DNA from: an uncultured Granulicatella sp.
GTDB lineage: Bacteria; Bacillota; Bacilli; Lactobacillales; Aerococcaceae
Length of the DNA stretch: 11,023 nucleotides
Reading direction: 5' to 3'
Assembly (NCBI GenBank): GCA_900551535.1
Contig: URWJ01000038.1
Location: forward strand, 1 to 11,023
Position numbers and translations under genes: made by a program. The notes under the pieces are model-generated. The model ran no database searches. It was not told where the DNA came from and worked only from the letters and a program-made list of their open reading frames with translations. Numbering within the stretch: position 1 is the first letter of the stretch; every line of letters starts with the position of its first letter. Below are positions 1 through 6,183 of this stretch, piece after piece.

Positions 1-337
1 CTAGTTTTAATCGACCTGTCCCATATGCCATTGAACTCCACAAACTAATCAAATAGATTGAAAATCTGAGAGTAATATACGTTACAAAAACAAAAATTAA
101 ATCCATCAGTTGAATCTTTCTTTTTACTGTTGGCTTAAACAATTTTGAATATACACGGTACATACAAATTAACAAAATACCAACATAAATAATCGTCACA
201 ATTAACTGCCACATATACGCTTGCCGACCTAGATTCCACAAATTCATTTTGAACACAAATTCAATTCCCTCGTATATGGCACTATACGCTACAAAAAAGA
301 ATAGAACCCAAAGCGGTTTTTTCAATCGAGCACCCAT
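1..337 (-). CDS. Multi-pass membrane protein, N-terminal 112 residues only (cut by window edge)
   Basis: The frame runs open from an ATG at 337 to the first base of the window, so only the N-terminus is visible. It begins MGARLKKPLWVLFFFVAYSA and is strongly hydrophobic, with likely membrane segments near residues 8-22, 42-60 and 77-98, separated by basic loops such as RVYSKLFKPTVKRK. The ATG is supported by a GAGGTAG ribosome site about 8 bases upstream and by a consensus promoter (366-395). No catalytic motif is in the visible part. By general character it could be the start of a CPBP/CAAX-type intramembrane protease or another small polytopic protein, but that is a guess. It is a separate transcription unit from cshA, which ends in a terminator just upstream. 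Confidence 0.7.
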   Translation of the reverse strand, partial: MGARLKKPLWVLFFFVAYSAIYEGIEFVFKMNLWNLGRQAYMWQLIVTIIYVGILLICMYRVYSKLFKPTVKRKIQLMDLIFVFVTYITLRFSIYLISLWSSMAYGTGRLKL

Positions 338-365
338 TTACTTCTACCTCACATGTTTTTTCCTT

Positions 366-395
366 ATATTACCGTTTTATAGCAGACACTGTCAA
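366..395 (-). promoter_or_regulatory. Promoter of the membrane protein gene
   Basis: On the minus strand a perfect -35 TTGACA (390-395) is followed after 18 bases by TAATAT (366-371). It lies just past the cshA terminator and about 30 bases before the GAGGTAG ribosome site and ATG at 337, so it would restart transcription after cshA ends. Confidence 0.6.
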
Positions 396-405
396 TATGA
401 GATTC

Positions 406-438
406 TAAAAAAAACAGACTAGCGTTTTACTAGTCTGC
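406..438 (-). terminator. Intrinsic terminator of cshA
   Basis: An 8-bp perfect stem (CAGACTAG at 430-437 pairing with CTAGTCTG at 415-422 on the minus strand) closes a 7-base loop and is followed by eight T residues. It starts about 10 bases after the cshA stop codon. Confidence 0.9.
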
Positions 439-447
439 TCTCAGTCA

Positions 448-1977
448 TTATTTCTGACGGATGGTAAATCCTTTGTCAGATTTCTTTTTGTTGTTACGGC
501 GGCGAGAATCTTTCCCTTTATATCCGCGTGTATATTCGTCTTCTAAGCCACGGCCACGACGGTCTTCTTTACGCTTGAAGCTTCCTTTTCCGTTACGTCC
601 GCGATTGTCTTTACGGTCGCTACGGTTGTAGTTCCCACGGCTGTTACCACGTTTGCGGCTTGGCAATGGACGTTCTGGCGTGATTTTAACTGGAATTTCA
701 GTTGGGTCTTTAATCATGCTCTTGAGTAATAGAGCTGCCAATTCTTCTGGTTCGTACTCGTCTAATAAGTAAGATACCGCTTCTTTGAAACGTCTTGGTT
801 CCACAGTTTTCATCATTTCGTCGATAGACTCGATGGCTGTTTTTGTTTGTCCTTCCAAGGCTTCTGTTTGCGTTGGTGGACGAAGGCTTGTCATACGTTT
901 GCGTGTTAATTCTTCAATCACACGTAAGTAATCCATTTCGTTTGGTGTCACGAATGTTACAGACATTCCTTCTTGACCAGCACGGCCTGTACGTCCGATA
1001 CGGTGTACATAGCTTTCTGGGTCTTGTGGGATATCGTAGTTGTACACGTGCGTTACGCCTGAGATATCTAGTCCACGTGCCGCCACGTCTGTAGCGACTA
1101 AGATGTCTAAATGGTTGTTCTTGAAGTCACGAAGAACACTCATACGTTTTTGTTGGCTTAAGTCCCCGTGGATTCCTTCTGCACGGTAGCCACGCATTTC
1201 AAGTCCGCGTGCTAATTCGTCTACACGACGTTTTGTACGTCCGAATACGATGGTTAATTCAGGCGTTTGAACGTCTAATAAACGTGTCATAATGTCGAAT
1301 TTCTCGTAGTCTTTACATTTTACGAAATATTGATCGATTAATGTCGCAGTCATCTCATTTGATTTGATACGAACATGTTCTGGATCTTTCATAAATTGAA
1401 CACCGATACGTTTAATATCGTCTGGCATTGTCGCAGAGAATAAAAGCGTTTGGCGGTTTTCTGGAACTTGTTTGATAATCGATTCGATATCTTCCAAGAA
1501 TCCCATATTTAACATTTCATCCGCTTCGTCTAAGACAAGTGTTTCCACTGTCGCAAGCTTCAATGTACGGCGTGAAATGTGGTCTAACAGACGACCTGGA
1601 GTTCCCACAACGATTTGTGGATTTTCTTTTAATTGGCGGATTTGACGGTTAATGTCCGCTCCACCGTAAACAGCTTGTACACGAATTTTTTTGTCGCGTC
1701 CGAGACGGAACAATTCTTCTTGTGTTTGAATCGCAAGTTCACGAGTTGGTGCGATAACAAGTCCTTGTACGCCTTTTTTACTTGGGTCGATTTTTTGAAG
1801 CATTGGCAAACCAAATGCGGCTGTTTTACCAGTCCCTGTTTGCGCTTGTCCAATTACATCTAAGCCTGCTAGCGCTTTTGGAATGGTTTGTGCTTGAATT
1901 GGAGTTGCTTCTTCAAACCCCATTTTTTCGATAGATTCTAGTAAGGCAGAATCCAATCCTAATTCATTAAATTTCAT
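448..1977 (-). CDS. cshA: DEAD-box ATP-dependent RNA helicase CshA
   Basis: This 509-aa protein is an ATP-dependent RNA helicase. In Firmicutes the family remodels RNA during ribosome assembly, cold growth and mRNA decay with the degradosome. Motifs in order: Q motif around 19-31 (GFEEATPIQ), Walker A AQTGTGKT 45-52, PTREL 78-82, GG 105-106, TPGR 126-129, DEAD 150-153, SAT 181-183, VFGRT about 244-248, ATDVAARGLD 295-304 and HRIGRTGR 325-332. A linker/dimerisation-type region follows (about 370-435), then a basic R/G/K/N-rich tail (about 440-505) suited to RNA binding. I chose the ATG at 1977 because AGGAGG lies just upstream; an in-frame ATG at 2010 would add 11 residues but has no comparable ribosome site. 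It is monocistronic, with its own promoter, a structured leader and a terminator. The sequence gives no sign of damage. Confidence 0.95.
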   Translation of the reverse strand: MKFNELGLDSALLESIEKMGFEEATPIQAQTIPKALAGLDVIGQAQTGTGKTAAFGLPMLQKIDPSKKGVQGLVIAPTRELAIQTQEELFRLGRDKKIRVQAVYGGADINRQIRQLKENPQIVVGTPGRLLDHISRRTLKLATVETLVLDEADEMLNMGFLEDIESIIKQVPENRQTLLFSATMPDDIKRIGVQFMKDPEHVRIKSNEMTATLIDQYFVKCKDYEKFDIMTRLLDVQTPELTIVFGRTKRRVDELARGLEMRGYRAEGIHGDLSQQKRMSVLRDFKNNHLDILVATDVAARGLDISGVTHVYNYDIPQDPESYVHRIGRTGRAGQEGMSVTFVTPNEMDYLRVIEELTRKRMTSLRPPTQTEALEGQTKTAIESIDEMMKTVEPRRFKEAVSYLLDEYEPEELAALLLKSMIKDPTEIPVKITPERPLPSRKRGNSRGNYNRSDRKDNRGRNGKGSFKRKEDRRGRGLEDEYTRGYKGKDSRRRNNKKKSDKGFTIRQK

Positions 1978-2034
1978 ATTTTCCTCCTTGGATACTTCGG
2001 TGAGAAGCACACGAGGGATTTCCCTTCATAACAA

Positions 2035-2067
2035 AAGTCTGGAGCTTTTCGTAAGAGCACCAGACTT
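2035..2067 (-). promoter_or_regulatory. Stem-loop in the cshA 5' leader
   Basis: The leader between the proposed promoter and cshA contains an 8-bp stem (AAGTCTGG / CCAGACTT), a T/T mismatch, a further 3-bp GCT/AGC helix and a 9-base loop, followed by TTTTGTT. Closer to the gene is a short AGGG-AAAT-CCCT dyad (about 2013-2024). The stem plus short T-run resembles a weak terminator or an mRNA-stabilising 5' structure. The structure is visible; a regulatory role is inferred. Confidence 0.5.
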
Positions 2068-2131
2068 CTACAATCGTTTAAATTTCAAACTATCTATTAT
2101 AAATGTGTGTACATTTCTCAACTCAGCGAAT

Positions 2132-2160
2132 AGTATAGCACGCATCCAGCGAGAATGCAA
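2132..2160 (-). promoter_or_regulatory. Probable cshA promoter (extended -10)
   Basis: On the minus strand TTGCAT (2155-2160) is followed after 17 bases by TATACT (2132-2137), preceded by TGC, which makes an extended -10. This predicts a leader of about 150 bases. The -10 lies in a stretch of the left palindrome arm that has no counterpart in the right arm. A second perfect TATAAT (2096-2101) lies closer to the gene, but its nearest -35-like TTGAGA is only 14 bases away. Confidence 0.45.
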
Positions 2161-2248
2161 AGAATACAGACCGCCGACTCCTGCTTTTTATTCTTTAAAA
2201 ATGCTTAAGGAATAAGAATTTACGGGCTCCAAATCCTTGCGGATTTTT

Positions 2249-2383
2249 CAATAATAGCTGTAATGGGGCAACGGCTTGAGCCACGGTCTCAATCTCTTTC
2301 AAGATTCAAACGTACTCTAGAAAATGAATTTTCAAGAGTACGTAATTCACTTTGAATGCTATCCCCCATTACTGCTACTATTG
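2249..2383 (+). repeat. Repeat core A (135-bp palindromic element)
   Basis: The element is bounded by 20-bp inverted repeats (2249-2268 and 2364-2383) that differ at two positions, so the two ends can be told apart: an AGCTGTAATGGG end on the left and an AGCAGTAATGGG end on the right. The left end continues into CAACGG and GAGCC. A central hairpin (2310-2343) pairs ACGTACTCT with AGAGTACGT, with an inner GAAAAT/ATTTTC helix. A second copy at 9101-9234, in the opposite orientation, has the same ends and nearly the same length. There is no coding capacity, so it is a MITE-like repeat or a structured RNA module. Confidence 0.8.
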
Positions 2384-2520
2384 AATCCGCTAGATTTTCC
2401 GCCCGTAGTCACTGCGCATTCCAAACTGTAAAAAGCGGGAGGAGGCGGGAATGTTTGCTTCTCGTGGTGCGGTTGAGAAATGGGGACACTTTATAATGGG
2501 TAGTTCTCCATGAGGGGACG

Positions 2521-2555
2521 AAAAAAGCGAGGGACGTTGGTGCGTCTCTCGCTTT
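2521..2555 (-). terminator. Intrinsic terminator of ddl-murF
   Basis: On the minus strand a 12-bp stem with one mismatch (2544-2555 with 2524-2535) closes an 8-base loop and is followed by six T residues, 12 bases after the murF stop. The flanking sequence on the other strand is moderately T-rich, so it may also work as a weaker plus-strand terminator. Confidence 0.85.
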
Positions 2556-2567
2556 ACTTTATATTTG

Positions 2568-3953
2568 TTATTCTGCTTTTAGGGCATCGACAACTGCTAG
2601 TAAGCCTGTGCCGTTGCTTGATTTTATAAGAACTTGGTCGCCTTCTTTGAGTTCAGCTTTCAAGTCTGCAATCAACGCTTCTTTGTCCATGTAATGGTGA
2701 AGGGCTGTTGCTTCGAACTGGCCTTTCAACGCATCATAGAGTGCTTCCATTTCTTCGCCATACAAGTACACAAGTGCGACTTCGCTTGGAGAAATGACTT
2801 CTGAGATGCTGGCGTGCAATTCTTTCGAATGTTCTCCGAGTTCGCGGATATCCCCAAGAACGAGGACGCGACGGCCTGCTGCTTCGACTGAAACAAATGA
2901 TTTAATGACCGATTTCATCGCGATTGGGCTGGCGTTGTAAGCATCATTTAGGATGGCTACTCCGTTTTGGCCTTTCACCCATTGCGTACGGTTCTTCGTC
3001 AATTCGAAGTTTGCTAAGGCTGATACGATATCTGAAAGTGGAACATCTAATGTGCGTGCAATTTCAATCGCAAGTAGTGCATTTGAAACATTGTACGCGC
3101 CAAGGACTGGTAATGTTACCGCCACGGTTTCTGATGGCGTCACTAATTCAAACGCGGTGTGGTCTGAATAAAGTTCGATGTTCTTAGCTGATAGTTCTTT
3201 GCTTCCTTCACCGACTGTAACGATTTTGAAGGTTGCTGGTTTTTCAGCTTGTGCAATCCCTGCTGTAATTAACTCTTCATGCGCTGGATAAATAAAGGTT
3301 CCATTTTCTTGTAGTCCAGAAAGGATTTCAAGTTTGGCTTTTGCAATGCCTTCCTTGCTTCCCAATTGTTCCATATGCGATTCACCGATGAGCGTAATCG
3401 CAACAACTTCTGGGCGTGCTAATTTTGATAAGAATTCGATTTCATGGAATTCGCTCATTCCCATCTCTAAGACGAGTGCTTCAGTTGATTCCGGCATATC
3501 TAAAATCGTTTGTGGTAAGCCGATATCGTTATTGAAGTTTCCTTGTGTTTTATAGACACGGTAGCGTGCGCCTAGAGCGGCTGCTGTCATATCTTTTGTC
3601 GTTGTTTTTCCAGAACTACCTGTGATTCCAACGATGCGTGGTGATACTTTTTCTAAGTACCATTTCGCTAATTTTTGAAAAGCTTGAAGTGGGTCGTCCA
3701 CCCAAATGGCACAGATTCCATCTGGTGGCGTTACATCTTGTTTGCCCCATAACACAGCTGTCGCACCGGCTTGAATGGCTTGTTCAATATAATCATGTCC
3801 ATCTGTTTGCCCTTGAAGTGGCACGAAAAGGCTATTTGCCCCTAATTTTCGTGTGTCGAAAGCTACAGATTCGATGACTTCAAATCGATGTGCTGACTGA
3901 TAATCAATCGCTTCGACGGCTTTTGTAATTTCAGCAACTGTTCCAATACTCAT
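2568..3953 (-). CDS. murF: UDP-MurNAc-tripeptide--D-Ala-D-Ala ligase MurF
   Basis: This 461-aa cytoplasmic Mur ligase joins D-Ala-D-Ala to UDP-MurNAc-tripeptide using ATP, the last step of the soluble muropeptide precursor. Visible motifs are an N-terminal substrate-binding domain (about 1-100, with FDTRK 32-36), the ATP loop GITGSSGKTTTKD 109-121, NNDIGLP 141-147, EMGM 163-166, a Mur-ligase segment SHMEQLGS 192-199, LNDAYNASP 335-343 for nucleotide binding, and LGDIRELG 366-373 in the C-terminal domain. The length is normal for the family. The start is supported by AAGGGG overlapping the stop of ddl. It lies 11 bases after ddl in one operon, and Ddl makes the dipeptide that MurF adds. The operon ends in a terminator right after murF. 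Confidence 0.96.
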   Translation of the reverse strand: MSIGTVAEITKAVEAIDYQSAHRFEVIESVAFDTRKLGANSLFVPLQGQTDGHDYIEQAIQAGATAVLWGKQDVTPPDGICAIWVDDPLQAFQKLAKWYLEKVSPRIVGITGSSGKTTTKDMTAAALGARYRVYKTQGNFNNDIGLPQTILDMPESTEALVLEMGMSEFHEIEFLSKLARPEVVAITLIGESHMEQLGSKEGIAKAKLEILSGLQENGTFIYPAHEELITAGIAQAEKPATFKIVTVGEGSKELSAKNIELYSDHTAFELVTPSETVAVTLPVLGAYNVSNALLAIEIARTLDVPLSDIVSALANFELTKNRTQWVKGQNGVAILNDAYNASPIAMKSVIKSFVSVEAAGRRVLVLGDIRELGEHSKELHASISEVISPSEVALVYLYGEEMEALYDALKGQFEATALHHYMDKEALIADLKAELKEGDQVLIKSSNGTGLLAVVDALKAE

Positions 3954-3964
3954 CTTTCTACCCC

Positions 3965-5038
3965 TTATCTCGCGTGACGATCGTTATAGCGTTTCAACGC
4001 TAATTGAATGAGTTCTTCGACTAAATCTTTATAGGAAATGCCCATTGCTTCCCAAAGTTTTGGATACATACTAAATTGTGTGAACCCTGGCATTGTATTC
4101 ACTTCGTTGATAAACACTTCGTTTGTTTCTGTTAAGAAGAAATCACAACGTGTTAAGCCACTACCGTCAATGGCACGGAATGCTGTTACGGCATACTCAC
4201 GAATTTTAGCAGAGACTTCTTCAGGAATCGCTGCTGGAATTTGAAGTGTTGTTGTGTTGTTAATGTATTTCTCGTTGTAATCGTAGAAACCTGCTTGTTT
4301 CACGACTTCCCCAACCACAGATGTGTTCACTTCGTCGTTTCCAAGAACCGCTACTTCGACTTCGCGTGCGTCGATTCCTTGTTCTACGACGATACGACGG
4401 TCATATTTCAACGCTTCTTCGATGGCTGCTGTTAATTCTTCGCGGTTTGTCGCTTTAGAAATCCCAACACTAGAACCCATATTCGCTGGTTTCACGAACA
4501 CTGGATAGCGTAATGTTCCTTCCACACGTGTGAAGATCGCTTCTGGTGATTTTTCGAAATCAGCTTTCACAAAAGGTACGAATGGCACTTGTGGAATGCC
4601 TGCTTGCTGGAATAAATGCTTGCTGGCAATTTTGTCCATTCCGTTTGCGCTGGCTAATACGCCACAACCAACATATGGTAAGTCTAAGATTTCGAATAAA
4701 CCTTGAATCGTTCCGTCTTCCCCGTTTGGTCCGTGTAAGATTGGGAATACCACTGTATCTGGTCCAGCGATATCGCATGGTTGGATGCGAACCCCTGTTG
4801 ATGTTTCGCCTTCTGTTGTTGCAAAATGCGCTACAGTTCCTTCTGTTAAACGAAGTGCTTGGTCAAAAGCTACAGGTGCTTTTAACGCTTCTCCTTTTAA
4901 CCATGTTCCTTCTTTTGTAATGTACACTGGTTGCACATCGTAATACTCGAAATAAATTTCTTTAATAATTGAACCGGCTGTTAAAATTGAAATATCGTGC
5001 TCTGCACTCTTTCCGCCGTAAATTACTACAATTTTCAT
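3965..5038 (-). CDS. ddl: D-alanine--D-alanine ligase
   Basis: This 357-aa ATP-grasp enzyme makes the D-Ala-D-Ala dipeptide for MurF. Motifs seen are YGGKSAEHDIS 7-17, HGPNGEDGTIQG 102-113, GMDK 133-136, KPANMGSSVGISK 183-195, the omega-loop FYDYNEKY 251-258, RCDFF 298-302 and the metal-binding NEVNTMPG 311-318. Omega-loop Tyr258 is the residue type of true D-Ala-D-Ala ligases; intrinsic D-Ala-D-Lac ligases such as that of Leuconostoc have Phe there. The predicted product is therefore the ordinary vancomycin-sensitive dipeptide. The ATG has GGAGG upstream. It is the first gene of the operon, behind a promoter and a leader with three stem-loops. Confidence 0.96.
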   Translation of the reverse strand: MKIVVIYGGKSAEHDISILTAGSIIKEIYFEYYDVQPVYITKEGTWLKGEALKAPVAFDQALRLTEGTVAHFATTEGETSTGVRIQPCDIAGPDTVVFPILHGPNGEDGTIQGLFEILDLPYVGCGVLASANGMDKIASKHLFQQAGIPQVPFVPFVKADFEKSPEAIFTRVEGTLRYPVFVKPANMGSSVGISKATNREELTAAIEEALKYDRRIVVEQGIDAREVEVAVLGNDEVNTSVVGEVVKQAGFYDYNEKYINNTTTLQIPAAIPEEVSAKIREYAVTAFRAIDGSGLTRCDFFLTETNEVFINEVNTMPGFTQFSMYPKLWEAMGISYKDLVEELIQLALKRYNDRHAR

Positions 5039-5055
5039 ATGAATCCTCCAAACTA

Positions 5056-5111
5056 TTCGCGTGCTGCGAACCGCCTCATTTAGGCTCTTCGAACGTTATT
5101 TTGAAAATAAC
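5056..5111 (-). promoter_or_regulatory. Structured leader of ddl-murF: three consecutive stem-loops
   Basis: Between the promoter and the ddl ribosome site the minus strand carries three short hairpins in a row: GTTATTTT/AAAATAAC (5095-5111), GCCT/AGGC (5073-5085) and TTCGC/GCGAA (5056-5070). None is followed by a T-run. The ribosome site GGAGG lies just past the last one. A role in mRNA stability or initiation is possible but inferred. Confidence 0.4.
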
Positions 5112-5123
5112 CTTGCACTTTTC

Positions 5124-5152
5124 AGTATAACAAAACGGCCCAACGGTTACAA
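5124..5152 (-). promoter_or_regulatory. Promoter of ddl-murF
   Basis: On the minus strand TTGTAA (5147-5152) is followed by a 17-base spacer and TATACT (5124-5129). It predicts a leader of about 80 bases. No other good promoter lies between the upstream terminator and ddl. Confidence 0.6.
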
Positions 5153-5168
5153 GTTACGGCCAACGCAC

Positions 5169-5206
5169 AAAAAAGCACCTCTCACATTCGCTGTGAAAAG
5201 TGCTTT
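5169..5206 (-). terminator. Terminator of the 255-aa gene, overlapping its stop codon
   Basis: A fully paired 15-bp stem including two G-U pairs (5192-5206 with 5172-5186 on the minus strand) closes a 5-base loop and is followed by six T residues. The stem starts within the TAA stop codon of the gene. Confidence 0.9.
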
Positions 5207-5972
5207 AGATGGCGTCATTCATCGGGAGTTTTGCTGAAATCTTCCAGTTTTGATACGTTTCGCTATAAGAGAGTTGTCCGATGCGGACGTTTTGTGTCAC
5301 TTCTTTATCGGAATAATGATAACGGTCCTCCGTTAAGAAGATTGGTACTTCGTAGCTGTCTTCTTTCTTTGTGACTTTATCAAAAGCAAGACTGATTCCT
5401 TCACGATACAATGGCATCATTTCTTTGAGCGCTTCGATGGAAATCGCTGAAGCCACTTTGTCAGAACCAAAGAATAAGAACTTCGGTGTCTCGTTCAAGA
5501 TATCTGTCATCTCGATTTGTACTTGCGCCGATAAGATTGGCAAGAACTGCTCAATTTTACGGTAGTACACTTTCGAGTAGCCATTTTCAAGTGACAAGTA
5601 AATAAAGTTATTTTGTAATTTATAGAAGAACGGCGAATGCAAGTGCGTCTTCGCATGCGAAATATACAGCAAGTCTGCAATTTCTTGCGGCGTTAATTGA
5701 TGTACGAAATCAATCGAATCAAAGTCCACCCAGTTCGATGGCGCCTCTTTGCCTTCTTCCACCCCTTGGAGATACGCTAACACATTTTTACGCCCCTTCA
5801 CCCACATGAAGCCCGTATATGGATCGTGTGTGGCAAGGCTGGACTTCCCGTTTAAGAGAAGAAGGTTTTGCGGAATCTCAGACTGTGGTAAGGCAGACAA
5901 ACGAAACGCAATCGACTTTGTTAGTACATGGTTCGATACGCTATCGTAATGGATATACAATTGTTTAGCCAC
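5205..5972 (-). CDS. Hypothetical protein, 255 aa
   Basis: I do not recognise this protein. It has no signal peptide, no clear membrane segment and no cysteine, and looks like a soluble cytoplasmic protein rich in Tyr, Phe, Leu, Ser and Lys. Features worth knowing are an early HYDSVSNHVLTKSIAFRL segment, THDPYTGFMWVKGRKN (about 49-64) and LTPQEIADLLYISHAKTHLHSP (about 94-115). I chose the GTG at 5972 because GGAGGTGA lies 4-11 bases upstream. An in-frame ATG at 6005 has a weaker ribosome site and overlaps a perfect TATAAT (6004-6009) that could be the gene's own -10. It has its own terminator and so appears monocistronic. It is probably a conserved lactic-acid-bacterial protein of unknown function. 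Confidence 0.8.
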   Translation of the reverse strand: MAKQLYIHYDSVSNHVLTKSIAFRLSALPQSEIPQNLLLLNGKSSLATHDPYTGFMWVKGRKNVLAYLQGVEEGKEAPSNWVDFDSIDFVHQLTPQEIADLLYISHAKTHLHSPFFYKLQNNFIYLSLENGYSKVYYRKIEQFLPILSAQVQIEMTDILNETPKFLFFGSDKVASAISIEALKEMMPLYREGISLAFDKVTKKEDSYEVPIFLTEDRYHYSDKEVTQNVRIGQLSYSETYQNWKISAKLPMNDAI

Positions 5973-6003
5973 AGTCTCACCTCCATAGAGTTTATCATGT
6001 TCC

Positions 6004-6009
6004 ATTATA
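6004..6009 (-). promoter_or_regulatory. Candidate -10 box of the 255-aa gene
   Basis: A perfect TATAAT lies about 30 bases before the GTG start at 5972, which would give a short leader containing the GGAGGTGA site. No convincing -35 box is present 17 bases upstream. An alternative pair, TTCACA with TATATA about 18 bases on, lies about 35 bases further from the gene. The true promoter is uncertain. Confidence 0.3.
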
Positions 6010-6122
6010 TAGGATTTCTTTCTACTAAAACATATATATTAGATTACATTTTTACGTGTGAACCGTTTTCTTTTGTAACAATTTAGCAACATTCTAAAGT
6101 GGATTCTCCACCCTTTATACGC

Positions 6123-6155
6123 AAAAAAGGGTTGAAATGATTTCTTCAACTCTTT
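6123..6155 (-). terminator. Terminator after the 101-aa gene, probably bidirectional
   Basis: An 11-bp dyad (AAAGAGTTGAA at 6145-6155 with TTCAACCCTTT at 6126-6136 on the minus strand, one mismatch) is followed by six T residues. On the plus strand the same dyad, with a G-U pair in place of the mismatch, is followed by TTTTTC. Confidence 0.75.
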
Positions 6156-6183
6156 TTCTTTCCTTCTACAGGTTAGTCCATTC

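Larger units (their letters stand above)
2088..2507. repeat. Large imperfect palindrome around repeat core A
   Basis: The left arm (2088-2268) and the reverse complement of the right arm (2364-2507) match block by block in the same order: ATTATAAA (2096-2103), CATTTCTCAAC (2112-2122), CGCA/CCA/CGAGAA/GCAAA (about 2141-2161), CCGCC/CTCC/GCTTTTTA (2171-2190), AATGC (about 2200-2204), ACGGGC (2222-2227), AAATC and GCGGATT (2231-2245), then the terminal CAATA(A/G)TAGC of the core. The left arm carries insertions, the largest about 19 bases near 2123-2141. The arms are clearly related to each other. They enclose the 135-bp core and occupy nearly the whole murF-cshA spacer, including the cshA promoter. 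Confidence 0.8.

Noticed and set aside
1978..2010. Upstream ATG for cshA (11 extra residues)
   Set aside because: It lacks a good ribosome site and the extra residues do not fit the family start, while the ATG at 1977 has AGGAGG directly upstream.
2096..2121. TTGAGA with TATAAT as the main cshA promoter
   Set aside because: The spacer is only 14 bases (13 in the mirrored arm), too short for a standard sigma-A promoter; kept only as a mirrored feature of the palindrome.
4546..4920. 124-codon open frame on the plus strand inside ddl
   Set aside because: It is a shadow of the ddl coding sequence, with no ribosome site or promoter and a composition typical of antisense frames.
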